A stretch of 64,000 bases of DNA from Paenibacillus xylanivorans (GCF_001280595.1 NZ_LITU01000070.1:476504-540503); one strand, 5' to 3'; positions 26,303 to 35,944 are shown, counted from the first letter of the stretch. Notes: generated by a model not told the origin, from the letters alone. Numbers and translations: made by a program.

Positions 26303-28015
26303 CTATCCGAACTGGGCTTGATGCAATCGACTATATGAGCCCTGGCGTGCCAAAAGTTCATCATGGCTGCCTTGTTCGGCTACGCCGCCGCTCTCCACAA
26401 CCACAATACGATCCGCGTGTCTGATCGTTGCCAGTCGATGGGCGATGATCAACGTTGTACGCCCTTGTGCCAGCTCGGATAAAGCCAGCTGAATGGCCGC
26501 TTCCGTCTCGGTGTCCAGTGCGGAGGTCGCTTCATCCAGAATGAGGATCGGCGGATTTTTTAGAATCATGCGAGCAATGGACAGACGTTGCTTCTGTCCG
26601 CCAGACAATTTGACGCCCCGCTCACCAATTAGAGTATCGAGTCCTTCCGGTTGAGATTGTACCAGCTCTTCCAGTTGGGCCCGGCGGATGGCTTGCCAGA
26701 TTTCCTCATCAGGCGCATCCAGTTTGCCGTAGGCGATATTCTCACGGATCGAACCGTCAAACAGGAAAATATCCTGCTGCACAATCCCGATATGAGAGCG
26801 CAGCGACTCCAGCGTCATATCTTTTACCGGAATCCCATCAATAGAGATATGCCCCGCATCCACATCGTAAAAGCGTGGAATGAGACTGCATAGCGTAGAT
26901 TTGCCTGCACCCGAAGGTCCAACCAGCGCAACCGTTTGTCCTGCCTGAATCTCCAGGTTGACCTGATCCAGGGTAGGTTTGTGCTCCCCGTAAGCAAATG
27001 TGACGTTATGGAAGGCGATGTCGCCCTTCACATGTGAAATCGGTTTGGCCTGAGGCGTATCATCTACATCGGGCTCGGCCTCCAGCAACTCCAGGTAACG
27101 TCTGAATCCGGCGATGCCTTTGGGATAGGTCTCGATGACGGAATTGATTTGCTGAATCGGTCCAAGAAACACATTCGACAACATGACAAAGGCGATAAAT
27201 TGTCCGTAGGTCATCCTGTCCTGAATGACAAACCACGTACCACACACCAGTACAAACAGCGATACGAATTTCATAAGAATGAAGCTGAGCGAGGAATTCC
27301 AAGCCATAATCCGGTAGGTGATCAGTTTGGTAAGGCGGAAGCGTTCATTATTTTCGACAAAACGTTTCACTTCATGCTTTTCATTGGCAAAAGCCTGCAC
27401 TACACGAATTCCGCTCACATTGTTCTCTACGCGTGCGTTGTAGTCTGCAATATCCGCAAACATGCGTTTGAACGCTTTGGACATTTTGCGACTGAAATAG
27501 AGGGACAGGAAGATCATCAGCGGCACGATAATGAAGGTCATCACAGCCAGTTGCCAGTTGATACCCAGCATGATGCCGAAGGCACCAGCCAACGTCATCA
27601 GGGCAATGAACAGATCCTCTGGTCCATGGTGCGCAATCTCACCAATATCCATCAGATCGTTGGTCATGCGAGAGACGAGGTGTCCTGTCTTGTTGTTATC
27701 GAAAAAACGGAATGATTGCTTCTGCACACGCTGAAACAGCTCCCGTCGCATATCGGATTCGATATTAATGCCCAGCTTATGTCCCCAGTAGGTGACTGCA
27801 TAATGGAAAAAGGAACTAAGCAGATAGATGCCCAGCAATCCGGCACAGGCTGCCAATATCATGGACCAGTTGCCTGCGGGAAGCAGCTGATCGACAACTT
27901 TATTTACAGCCAAGGGAAACGCAAGCTCCAGCAGTGCAGCCAGAATGGCACAGGAGAAGTCCAATATAAAGAGTCCCCGATAAGGACGATAATAAGCCAT
28001 GAAACGGCGAAGCAT
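26303..28015 (-). CDS. ABC exporter, fused membrane and ATPase domains
   Basis: A 570-residue half-transporter that works as a dimer. Start ATG at 28015 (MLRRFMAYYRPYRGLF) is preceded by GGAGGAGG. Six transmembrane helices fill residues 1-310. The ATPase domain has Walker A GPSGAGKST, Q-loop VQQDIFLF, signature LSGGQKQRLS, Walker B LILDEATSALD and an H-loop AHRLATI. It is of the lipid/drug exporter type (MsbA, YknV, BmrA). It lies 77 bases downstream of the siderophore-binding lipoprotein gene on the same strand, so it may be co-transcribed and could export a siderophore or its precursor; that is inference. Confidence 0.9.
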   Translation of the reverse strand: MLRRFMAYYRPYRGLFILDFSCAILAALLELAFPLAVNKVVDQLLPAGNWSMILAACAGLLGIYLLSSFFHYAVTYWGHKLGINIESDMRRELFQRVQKQSFRFFDNNKTGHLVSRMTNDLMDIGEIAHHGPEDLFIALMTLAGAFGIMLGINWQLAVMTFIIVPLMIFLSLYFSRKMSKAFKRMFADIADYNARVENNVSGIRVVQAFANEKHEVKRFVENNERFRLTKLITYRIMAWNSSLSFILMKFVSLFVLVCGTWFVIQDRMTYGQFIAFVMLSNVFLGPIQQINSVIETYPKGIAGFRRYLELLEAEPDVDDTPQAKPISHVKGDIAFHNVTFAYGEHKPTLDQVNLEIQAGQTVALVGPSGAGKSTLCSLIPRFYDVDAGHISIDGIPVKDMTLESLRSHIGIVQQDIFLFDGSIRENIAYGKLDAPDEEIWQAIRRAQLEELVQSQPEGLDTLIGERGVKLSGGQKQRLSIARMILKNPPILILDEATSALDTETEAAIQLALSELAQGRTTLIIAHRLATIRHADRIVVVESGGVAEQGSHDELLARQGSYSRLHQAQFG

Positions 28016-28092
28016 ATGTAAGTCCTCCTCCATATAACGCAAATGCCCGGACAGGCTCCGCAGCCTGACCAGACACTTGCATCTTTCATATG

Positions 28093-29100
28093 TTATTTAC
28101 GATTTTGCTGTGCACGTTCTACGATCATGTCAGCAAATTCTTCAGCCTGAGCCTGAATTGCAATCGGGTCGAAGTACCAGTAACGGTCTTCCAGTAATTC
28201 GTACACCTGATTGTTTTTTACTGCCGGGAGCGATTGCCAGATGGAGTCGCCTTGGTAATTTTTATTGTTCTCACCTACGGTTAGGAAGATATGGTCTCCT
28301 GCATAATCACCAACGACTTCACGTGAAATCTCTTTCCACTGGGTATCACCCATCAGTTCTTTCTTGGTGATTTCGAGTGGTGCAAGTTCCAAAGCACGAT
28401 AAACGGCCTGTCCACCGCGCCCAAAGTTGTCTCCATAACCATAGTAGCTCTTGTCTGATACTTCGAGGATCGAGAAGGTCTCCTCGGGTTTAATGACTGA
28501 TTTTACTTTGGCGCGAGCGGCTTCAATACGTTCGTCATATGTTTTTAGCCAGGCTTCGGCTTCTTCGGATTTGTTCATGAGATCTCCAAATCCGCGAATT
28601 TCATCCTCTACATTGGTAAATGTACCGTAGGGAATGACCACGGTAGGTGCGATTTTTTGATAACTCTCAATTTCTTCGGCTTTATCAGAGTAGGTAATGA
28701 TGAGATCAGGGTCCAATGCAACGACCTTCTCCAGAGATACAGCACCCCGATCACCAATATTTTCTATGCCCTCCACCTGATCTGCATAGAACGGGTTTTC
28801 CAGATAATATTGAATAGAACCAACGGGTTTCACTCCTAGTGCAAGCAGATCACTTACGTACATATCCGTAACAATTCGTTTCGGTTCAGCCGGAATTTCC
28901 ACATCTCCGCTTAATGACTTGTAGATCCTTGTAGCATCCGAAGAATTGGTGTTTTTTTCGGTCGAACCTGTTGTGGATTCTGACCCCGCCGTTGTCTGTT
29001 CCGTTGCGCTTGAACCCGTACCACTGCTACAGGCAGCCAGAATCATGATGATGGCGAGCATAAGTAGCAAGCCGGAAAATCTTTTTTTTGCAGCAAACAT
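28093..29100 (-). CDS. Ferric-siderophore-binding lipoprotein (FeuA/FecB/BtuF-type)
   Basis: A 335-residue substrate-binding protein for iron-siderophore import, anchored outside the membrane. Start ATG 29100 follows AGGGGGAA. Signal peptide with lipobox LAAC, then a Ser/Thr/Gly/Glu linker. The helical-backbone class III fold is recognisable from PKRIVTDMYVSDLLALGVKPVGS and EKVVALDPDLIITYSD. A Fur box overlaps the promoter region (29131-29145). The Btr-like regulator gene lies just upstream on the same strand. The matching FecCD permeases are not in the window; the Fur-controlled ATPase at 16658-17545 is a likely energy partner. Confidence 0.9.
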   Translation of the reverse strand: MFAAKKRFSGLLLMLAIIMILAACSSGTGSSATEQTTAGSESTTGSTEKNTNSSDATRIYKSLSGDVEIPAEPKRIVTDMYVSDLLALGVKPVGSIQYYLENPFYADQVEGIENIGDRGAVSLEKVVALDPDLIITYSDKAEEIESYQKIAPTVVIPYGTFTNVEDEIRGFGDLMNKSEEAEAWLKTYDERIEAARAKVKSVIKPEETFSILEVSDKSYYGYGDNFGRGGQAVYRALELAPLEITKKELMGDTQWKEISREVVGDYAGDHIFLTVGENNKNYQGDSIWQSLPAVKNNQVYELLEDRYWYFDPIAIQAQAEEFADMIVERAQQNRK

Positions 29101-29130
29101 ATTATTGTTCCCCCTATGTATAATCAATAA

Positions 29131-29145
29131 TGATTATTATTCTCA
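29131..29145 (-). promoter_or_regulatory. Fur box before the siderophore-binding lipoprotein gene
   Basis: TGATTATTATTCTCA matches the 7-1-7 box TGATAATNATTATCA at 13 of 15 positions and lies about 30 bases before the start codon. Confidence 0.75.
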
Positions 29146-29161
29146 TTAATAACATAGAGGA

Positions 29162-29221
29162 TGACGTCACATTTGTACATGGACATCTATGATGACTAAT
29201 GCATGGACAAATGTGATGTCA
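29162..29221. repeat. 20-bp inverted repeat between regulator and lipoprotein genes
   Basis: TGACGTCACATTTGTACATG (29162-29181) is an inverted copy of CATGGACAAATGTGATGTCA (29202-29221), 18 of 20 bases matching, with a 20-base loop. The right arm lies in the last codons of the Btr-like gene; the left lies 16 bases from the Fur box. It could be a regulator-binding site or an RNA hairpin. Confidence 0.75.
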
Positions 29222-30845
29222 GTTTGTGCATGATGTGCTGTAATTGCTCTATAACCGAGATCGGGTCGAATCCATAAAACATATCCGCATCAATCTCGTA
29301 CAGTCGCCCTTCACGAACTGCACCTAAGGTGTTCCATGACTCCTGAGCGAACAGCTTGTCCACAGCATTCTGCTCCGACGATTCCCTGGCATAATCAATA
29401 AAAATATGATCTGCCGCATACAAATGAATCTCTGTTAACGGAACATGGATGTAACCTGTGAGCAGCTGGCCATCCTTCTCCATCCGTGCAGGAGGGACGA
29501 AGCCCAGCGAATGATACAAAATATGAGAAGCTCGGCCCCACCCGTGGCCATAGATGTACGCTCCGCTCTCACCAATCATGAATATACATACTGCTGATCC
29601 GCGTACGCCCATCATCTGATCCAGTGTACGATTGGCTTCCTGCTGAAGCGTATCATAACGTTCTAACAGCGTACGAGCTTTCGCTTCCAGGCCCGTGATG
29701 CGTCCCAAATGAATGAATTGCTCCTGCCAGTCAAGTTCTTCAAAGGGCATCAAAATGGTGGGTGCAATCTGCCGTAAATCATCCATGCCCGAATGAGGTG
29801 CATAACCAAGGATGACATCGGGATGGGAATCTGCGATTAGATCCATACGATTTATAAGTTCATGCTCATAATACTGTTTGAATGGTTTTGGTCCGTATTC
29901 AATTATTTTCGCTTCCATCCATTCCGCGACGGCACCCATATGAGGAATATGGCCCAGTGCGAGCAAGGAAGCAGTATAGTTGTAAGTAAGACTTACGATT
30001 TTTTTTGGCGTTTTCCGATAGAGGGTCGGTGCACAACCTACGGTTTGTTTGAATTTTCGACTTAGATAAAAGGTGTCTCTGTAACCCGTCAACTGTGCAA
30101 GTTCCTGCAATGTGGGATTAGCAAAAAGCAGCTGTTCCTGGGCGATTCGGATTCTTAGCCGGGTGACATACTCCACAAACGTAAGTCCGGTGTGCTTCTT
30201 GAATTCTCGTGAAAAATGCTCCGGACTCACATTAGCCTCTCTCGCTAATTGCTCCCGTGTAAAGGAGTGAGTAACCTTCTCATGGATATGCGCGATGACG
30301 ATATCCAGCCAGGAATGATCTTCATGAGCCAAACGGGCAGCATGATCCCGCAACGTATCCAACAGCTGATAGAACAGCATATGAGGTTTGAATGGTCCGG
30401 ATTCATTGCGTTTTGAGTTGGACAGAACCAACTCGGAGATCAGCTCGGCAATAAGGCGGCTCGTAATGGGAACAGGATGTCCGAATGGCCAGAGCTTTTG
30501 TTCGTTATCTGCAAAATCAAAGGCCACTGCAATACCCTGAACCGGGGACAGAGAACCACGCTTGCTTTCATGCTGAAGCAGTGTTCCAGCTTGGCGTACG
30601 ACAGCGGAGCCGGTATTTACCATCAATTGACCATTGGAACTGATCAATCTTGCCTGACCGGAGGTGATGACATAAAGAATATGCTTGCTGCTCCACAGTT
30701 CATCGATACGGGAGAAGGCTTCTCGATCATGGAGCTGCACTAGATGACAAAGCCTGAACAGTGCTGGAGGGACGGTTGTGATTTGCTGCAAGCGGCCAGG
30801 GGTGTTCAGGGATGATTTATGAAAGTTTAGATCCAGGTTGCTCAT
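29196..30845 (-). CDS. AraC-family regulator fused to a siderophore-binding domain (Btr-like)
   Basis: A 549-residue transcription factor. An N-terminal cupin-like region (1-170) is followed by an AraC double helix-turn-helix (about 190-280; REQLAREANVSPEHFSREFK and QELAQLTGYRDTFYLSRKFK) and a C-terminal class III periplasmic-binding-protein domain (about 285-535; KKIVSLTYNYTASLLALG) without a signal peptide. This is the design of B. subtilis Btr (YbbB), which senses Fe-bacillibactin in the cytoplasm and activates its uptake operon. ATG 30845 has AAGGAG about 11 bases upstream. It is upstream of, and on the same strand as, the siderophore-binding lipoprotein gene, its likely target. Confidence 0.88.
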   Translation of the reverse strand: MSNLDLNFHKSSLNTPGRLQQITTVPPALFRLCHLVQLHDREAFSRIDELWSSKHILYVITSGQARLISSNGQLMVNTGSAVVRQAGTLLQHESKRGSLSPVQGIAVAFDFADNEQKLWPFGHPVPITSRLIAELISELVLSNSKRNESGPFKPHMLFYQLLDTLRDHAARLAHEDHSWLDIVIAHIHEKVTHSFTREQLAREANVSPEHFSREFKKHTGLTFVEYVTRLRIRIAQEQLLFANPTLQELAQLTGYRDTFYLSRKFKQTVGCAPTLYRKTPKKIVSLTYNYTASLLALGHIPHMGAVAEWMEAKIIEYGPKPFKQYYEHELINRMDLIADSHPDVILGYAPHSGMDDLRQIAPTILMPFEELDWQEQFIHLGRITGLEAKARTLLERYDTLQQEANRTLDQMMGVRGSAVCIFMIGESGAYIYGHGWGRASHILYHSLGFVPPARMEKDGQLLTGYIHVPLTEIHLYAADHIFIDYARESSEQNAVDKLFAQESWNTLGAVREGRLYEIDADMFYGFDPISVIEQLQHIMHKLTSHLSMH

Positions 30846-30998
30846 AACATAACGGACTCCTTATAGAGGATTGGACTAATATGCAGTATAATACCACAAA
30901 GGTGTAATGGGGACCCCCGAATCATTCCCTTCACATATTTCTGTGAAAAATAGATAAAGAGGTTGAAATCGCTATCAACACCGACTATAATGAAAATG

Positions 30999-31187
30999 TC
31001 GAAACGTTTCAATCTATGGTTTACAGGCGTATTCATTGTGATTTATAATGAATTCTCCCTCTAGTCCATTACTGGAATATTATCTATCGACCAAGATATA
31101 TCTACGATTAAAGGGTACATGTTTCAGCAGTGATGCTTAAAAGACGTGAAAAGAGATTTTTTTTGAAAACACTTCGAAACGTTTCGA
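30999..31187 (+). promoter_or_regulatory. Two LacI-type operators upstream of the LacI regulator gene
   Basis: TCGAAACGTTTCAA (30999-31012) and the perfect palindrome TCGAAACGTTTCGA (31174-31187) lie 175 bases apart, a spacing that would allow looping. The same palindrome precedes the GH94 gene. The rest of 30846-31302 is AT-rich and shows no gene. Confidence 0.75.
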
Positions 31188-31302
31188 TAAATAAGGAATT
31201 GATGCAACTTCTAATGGATAATGAATAGGAATGAGTGGTTGTTGCAACCATTTACAGTATAAAATGATAGGTAACAAGAAAGTTAGAAGGAGCGAACGTG
31301 GA

Positions 31303-32319
31303 ATGGCAACGATTAAGGATGTGGCAAAGCTGGCAGGCGTGGCGCTCTCGACCGCTTCCTATGCACTGAATGGGGACAGCAAGGTGAGTGCCAAGACCAA
31401 GGCAAAAGTGGTGGCGGCAGCACGGGAACTGAATTATCGCAAAAACGGCTTTGCCATGGACCTGAAGCGGAGCCGGACGAACACGATTGCGTTGATTCTT
31501 ACAGATCTGTCCGGTCCGTATTACTCCGAATTGATTCGGAGCGTACAGGACGTAGCGTTGGCTAACGGATATGATCTGATTGCTTGCAGCTCAATGGGAG
31601 GACGCGACTCCACAGCGGTTCGTTTCTTGCGAGAAAAAAGAGTGGATGGCGCTATTATCCTGGCTCACAATATCCATGATGATATCCTGGTGGAATCTGC
31701 CGGGGAACGTTTCCCTATCATTGTGATGGATCGGCAGCTGTCGAGTAACCATCTGGTCAACGTGCTGGTGGATGGGGAGCAAGGTGGTTACCTGGCTACA
31801 CGTCACCTCATTCAGAAGGGGCATAAGACCATCGCTTATATCAGCGGGCCATCCAATTCTTATGATAATGCTCTGCGTTATCAAGGATATCTGCGAGCAA
31901 TGCAGGAGGCGGGCCTTGAAGAGAAGTCCAAATGGCGTTTAAGCGGTAACTTTGTACGTGAGGGCGGATATAGCGCAACCAAGATGATGGTTATGCAGGG
32001 TGAGCTTCCATCTGCCGTATTTTACGGGAATGACGAGATGGCGATTGGTGGACTGAAAGCATTTGAAGAGAGTGGCATATCGGTACCGAATGACATTTCG
32101 GTAATCGGATTTGATGATATTCAACTGTCCGAATATGTTCACCCTCCGCTTACAACGGTCCGGCAGCCCAAGCATGAAGCGGGTTCATTGGCAGGACATT
32201 TGCTCTTCCAGATGCTGAATGGCGAAGCTGTGAATCCATCGTATACGTTAACCATTGATCTGGTGGAGCGTGAGTCTGTACGATCGGTAGAGGTGCAATC
32301 GGGAAACCAGCCAGCATAG
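31303..32319 (+). CDS. LacI-family transcriptional regulator
   Basis: A 338-residue repressor. Start ATG 31303 (MATIKDVAKLAGVALSTAS) has GAAGGAG ten bases before it and begins exactly at the family DNA-binding helix-turn-helix, followed by the hinge helix (AMDLKRSRTNTIALIL). The periplasmic-binding-protein-like effector domain covers about residues 60-330 (VDGAIILAHN, YISGPSNSYDNALRYQGY, VIGFDDIQLSEYVHPPLTTV). Sites with TCGAAACGTTTCGA upstream of its own gene and upstream of the following GH94 phosphorylase gene indicate autoregulation plus control of that enzyme; the inducer is probably a beta-glucan oligosaccharide or its breakdown product. Confidence 0.92.
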   Translation: MATIKDVAKLAGVALSTASYALNGDSKVSAKTKAKVVAAARELNYRKNGFAMDLKRSRTNTIALILTDLSGPYYSELIRSVQDVALANGYDLIACSSMGGRDSTAVRFLREKRVDGAIILAHNIHDDILVESAGERFPIIVMDRQLSSNHLVNVLVDGEQGGYLATRHLIQKGHKTIAYISGPSNSYDNALRYQGYLRAMQEAGLEEKSKWRLSGNFVREGGYSATKMMVMQGELPSAVFYGNDEMAIGGLKAFEESGISVPNDISVIGFDDIQLSEYVHPPLTTVRQPKHEAGSLAGHLLFQMLNGEAVNPSYTLTIDLVERESVRSVEVQSGNQPA

Positions 32320-32391
32320 GAAGTGAATTGTTCGAGCTAAATATGCTAAAATGCTGCTTTGTAGTAGTTTGAATCTTTTCAATGGAGAGTT

Positions 32392-32459
32392 GAATGAGGG
32401 GGATCATCGTCCGAATGGGCCAGTCAAAGGTCACTTCGCAGAGGCCCCCTATTCTTTTT
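32392..32459 (+). terminator. Terminator-like hairpin between lacI-type and GH94 genes
   Basis: GAATGAGGGGG (from 32392) pairs with CCCCCTATTC (about 32445-32454) with one mismatch, then CTTTTTC. The loop is long (about 42 bases). It would separate the regulator transcript from the GH94 gene. Confidence 0.5.
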
Positions 32460-32467
32460 CGGATTTA

Positions 32468-32490
32468 TCGAAACGTTTCGATTTTATACT
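32468..32490 (+). promoter_or_regulatory. LacI-type operator overlapping the GH94 promoter
   Basis: ATCGAAACGTTTCGAT (32467-32482) is a perfect 16-base palindrome. It lies directly before the -10 TATACT (32485-32490), filling the promoter spacer, so repressor binding would exclude RNA polymerase. Confidence 0.8.
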
Positions 32491-32509
32491 AATTGAAGGA
32501 GTGAAGAGT

Positions 32510-35500
32510 ATGACAACGATGATTAATGAACCAATCCGGCTGACTGCCGGGGATTTATCCTTTACCTTTTTGAACAGTGGGGACCTGTATCAGGCTAAGT
32601 CGGGTACGACTATGTTGAATCAATTGCTCAGCAACCAGATCGATGGATCTTTGAATAACCTGTACCTGCGTGTACACGAGGGAGAGAAAATTAGCTCATT
32701 CCCACTGCTGGGTGTGCGTTCGAACAGCAAAGTGATCACTAGCAAAGCGCAATCCGGCAATCAACTGATCTGGGAAGGTACAGTACAGCTTGAAGGCAAA
32801 GAACAAGGCATTGGCTATCAGGTTGTGTTTACAGCCACAAAGCAAGGCGTTTGGTTCTGGGATGTGAAGCTCACAGGACAACAACATCAAGTTGACGTGG
32901 TATATGGACAGGATGTAGGACTTGCTGATCCAGGTGCAGTACGAAGCAATGAGGCCTATCTGTCGCAGTATATTGACCATACAGTATTCGAGGATGAAGC
33001 GAAGGGATATGTGGTATGTTCCCGTCAAAACCAGCCTCAGGGCGGCGCTTTCCCATACATGCAACAAGGTTCCCTGACCAAAGCAGTCGGTTACTCCACA
33101 GACGGATTCCAATTCTTCGGCCTGTCCTACAAGGAAACCAACCAGCCTGAGAGCCTGAGTCGTAATACACTGGCAAATGAGACGTATCAGTATGAATTTG
33201 CCTATACAGCATTGCAATCAGAGCGCGTAAACTTGGACGGGGAAGCCCATGTGGTCTTCTATGGACTGGCAAAAGCAGATCATCCTGCCGGAATCTCCGC
33301 ACTGGAATTCGGAGATGAAGTGACTGCCGCATGGAACGAAGTACAAGCATTGACTGCTCAGCAAGGCGAGACGTTGGAACAGGTGAAACTGTCATCCTTC
33401 TTGGGTAAGCCCCTTGCTGCGCTTGATTTGACACAAGATGAGATTAATGATCTGTTCCCTGATCGTCATCAGGAAGAGCATAGCGGTGACTCGCTGTTGT
33501 CTTTCTTTACGGGCAGCTATGAACATATCGTCCTGAAAGCGAAAGAACTGCTCGTGGAGCGTCCGCACGGTCATATTCTGATGAGTGGTGGCAACGTACA
33601 GCTTGGTGCGCAGGTTATTACGACGACATCGTATATGTACGGTATTTTCAACTCACAGCTCGTTATTGGTAACACCAATTTTAATAAAATGATCAGTAAT
33701 GCCCGCAACGCATTGAACGTGCCGAAGACGGCTGGACAACGCATTTATGTGGAAATGGACGGACAGTATCGTCTGCTGACCATGCCTTCCCTGTTCGAGA
33801 TTGGCTTCAACTATGTGCGTTGGATCTACAAAACCGAATCCGATACCATTATCGTGACGAACTACACCGGGGCACACACCACTGAAGTGAGCATGAACGT
33901 ACGCTCGACGAGTGGCAAAGCATATCGCTACCTGGTAACCAACCAGATTACGATGAATGTAAATGAATACGAGTATCCGCTGCATATGACGCAGGATGGC
34001 AATACACTGATCTTCAAGGCTGACCCGCAAGCGATTAGTGCAGGAACGTATCCTGACCTGCAATACCGCATGTCGGTGGATGGCGCAGCCGTAAATGTTG
34101 GAGACGAGACGTTGCTGGCTAGTGGTATCCGCAGTGGGTCTGCATCGCTGGTTACACTTAGTCTGGAAGAGAGTGCAGAATGGACGCTGAAGGTACAAGG
34201 CGTATTGGAAGGTCAAGCAAACGAAGCAGACGGCTCCGTGGCAGCAGGCTCCAGCCTTACTTTTGAAGAGGAAGTACAGGCGTACCGCGAATTCTTCGCA
34301 GGCGTAATGAACGGTTTCCGTTTGTCTCGTGGTGAGGGTCAAAGTGCAGAGGATCTGTTCAAAGTGAACGCGCTGGCTTGGTGGTACACACACAATATGC
34401 TGGTTCACTACTCCGTGCCTCACGGATTGGAGCAGTACGGCGGCGCGGCATGGGGTACTCGGGATGTATGCCAAGGTCCGGTCGAATACTTTATGGCAAC
34501 GCAAAAATATGAGCAAGTTCGCGATATCATCAAAATGGTGTATACCCACCAATATGAAGATGATGGCAACTGGCCGCAATGGTTCATGTTTGACAAGTAT
34601 TTTGCAATTCAGCAGGAAGAGAGCCACGGTGACATCATCGTATGGCCGCTGAAAGTGCTGGCGGACTACCTGACAGCAACTCGTGACTATGCGATTCTGG
34701 ATGAGAAAGTGCCTTATACCGTTAAGCACAGCTTCGGCTTCACGGAAGAAACGGCGACCGTATTGGATCACGCGAAAAAAGAGATCGAATACATCCGTTC
34801 GCACTTCCTGCACGACACATTCCTGTCTTCCTACGGTGATGGTGACTGGGATGATACACTCCAGCCAGCCAATGCACAGCTCAAACAATACATGGTGAGC
34901 AGCTGGACCGTTGCATTGACGTATCAGTCTGTCAATGTACTCGCACAGGTGCTTCAACATAAGGACGCTGCATTTGCACAGGAGCTGGACGTTCTGGCTC
35001 AAGGCATCCGTGAAGACTTTAATCGTTACATGCTGGGTACAGATGTGATTCCAGGCTTCGTATACATGGAAGAAGCGGATCAGGCGAAGCTGATGCTTCA
35101 CCCAACGGACACAGAAACAGGCATCCAATATCGTTTGCTGCCAATGACACGCAGCATGATTGGTGAATTGCTGAATGCAGAACAGGCTGAATCGCATTAT
35201 GCGCTGATTCGTGAGCAGTTCCTGTGCCCGGATGGTGTACGCCTGATGAATCGTCCGGCTCAATATGCTGGCGGTGTGAGCAGTCACTTCAAACGGGCAG
35301 AACAAGCGTCCAACTTCGGACGTGAGGTTGGTTTGCAGTATGTACACGCCCATATCCGTTACGTGGAAGCGATGGCGAAGCTTGGCAAGACGGATCAGGT
35401 GTGGAATGGCCTTGCCATGATTAACCCAGTCGGTATCGGCGAAGTTGTACCTAATGCGGAGATTCGTCAGGCGAACGCGTATTTCAGCAGTTCCGACGGC

Positions 35501-35911
35501 AAGTTCAACACACGGTACGAGGCGCAGGAGCATTTTGACCAGCTTCGCAAAGGAACGGTACAGGTGAAGGGTGGATGGAGAATCTACTCCAGCGGTCCCG
35601 GAATCTACATGAACCAATTGATCTCGAACGCACTCGGCATTCGTCAGGAAGGCGGAGATCTGGTTATTGACCCTGTATTGCCTGCTGAACTGGATGGCAT
35701 GCAATTCGAGTTTGAATATGCAGGAGAGCCGGTAACGTTTGTTTACCATTTAAACGAAGGTTCGGTTAACCGTGTAACAGTAAACGGCAAGGATATCCGC
35801 ACCGAGCAAACGGTGAACCGTTACCGTCAAGGTGGGGCTCGCATCTCGCTGGATGAGTTCAAACAAGCGCGTAATGCTTCGGAGCGCACAATTGTTGAAA
35901 TTTATATGTAA
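32510..35911 (+). CDS. GH94-family glycoside phosphorylase, probably beta-1,2-oligoglucan phosphorylase-like
   Basis: A 1133-residue cytoplasmic enzyme. Start ATG 32510 follows AAGGAG at eight bases. The N-terminal half is beta-rich; the C-terminal half is an (alpha/alpha)6 barrel containing GDGDWDDTLQP (D779, D781, D782), where GH94 enzymes keep the catalytic Asp, and WGTRDVCQGPVEYF earlier. GH94 enzymes split beta-glucosidic bonds with phosphate. The length of about 1100 residues and the DWDDTLQP form fit beta-1,2-oligoglucan phosphorylases better than the ~800-residue cellobiose phosphorylases; the specificity is from memory and not certain. No signal peptide. Control by the neighbouring LacI regulator is indicated by the shared operator. 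No sugar transporter is adjacent. Confidence 0.8.
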   Translation: MTTMINEPIRLTAGDLSFTFLNSGDLYQAKSGTTMLNQLLSNQIDGSLNNLYLRVHEGEKISSFPLLGVRSNSKVITSKAQSGNQLIWEGTVQLEGKEQGIGYQVVFTATKQGVWFWDVKLTGQQHQVDVVYGQDVGLADPGAVRSNEAYLSQYIDHTVFEDEAKGYVVCSRQNQPQGGAFPYMQQGSLTKAVGYSTDGFQFFGLSYKETNQPESLSRNTLANETYQYEFAYTALQSERVNLDGEAHVVFYGLAKADHPAGISALEFGDEVTAAWNEVQALTAQQGETLEQVKLSSFLGKPLAALDLTQDEINDLFPDRHQEEHSGDSLLSFFTGSYEHIVLKAKELLVERPHGHILMSGGNVQLGAQVITTTSYMYGIFNSQLVIGNTNFNKMISNARNALNVPKTAGQRIYVEMDGQYRLLTMPSLFEIGFNYVRWIYKTESDTIIVTNYTGAHTTEVSMNVRSTSGKAYRYLVTNQITMNVNEYEYPLHMTQDGNTLIFKADPQAISAGTYPDLQYRMSVDGAAVNVGDETLLASGIRSGSASLVTLSLEESAEWTLKVQGVLEGQANEADGSVAAGSSLTFEEEVQAYREFFAGVMNGFRLSRGEGQSAEDLFKVNALAWWYTHNMLVHYSVPHGLEQYGGAAWGTRDVCQGPVEYFMATQKYEQVRDIIKMVYTHQYEDDGNWPQWFMFDKYFAIQQEESHGDIIVWPLKVLADYLTATRDYAILDEKVPYTVKHSFGFTEETATVLDHAKKEIEYIRSHFLHDTFLSSYGDGDWDDTLQPANAQLKQYMVSSWTVALTYQSVNVLAQVLQHKDAAFAQELDVLAQGIREDFNRYMLGTDVIPGFVYMEEADQAKLMLHPTDTETGIQYRLLPMTRSMIGELLNAEQAESHYALIREQFLCPDGVRLMNRPAQYAGGVSSHFKRAEQASNFGREVGLQYVHAHIRYVEAMAKLGKTDQVWNGLAMINPVGIGEVVPNAEIRQANAYFSSSDGKFNTRYEAQEHFDQLRKGTVQVKGGWRIYSSGPGIYMNQLISNALGIRQEGGDLVIDPVLPAELDGMQFEFEYAGEPVTFVYHLNEGSVNRVTVNGKDIRTEQTVNRYRQGGARISLDEFKQARNASERTIVEIYM

Positions 35912-35944
35912 ATTCAATACAAGCTCGATGTTTCACTAGAGTGG

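Noticed and set aside
30842..31036. 64-codon minus-strand frame upstream of the Btr-like gene
   Set aside because: Lies over the regulator's own 5-prime region and a LacI operator; no ribosome-binding site.
33653..35749. Very long open frame on the minus strand opposite the GH94 gene
   Set aside because: No ribosome-binding site or recognisable domain; composition is that of the antisense of a well-biased coding gene.
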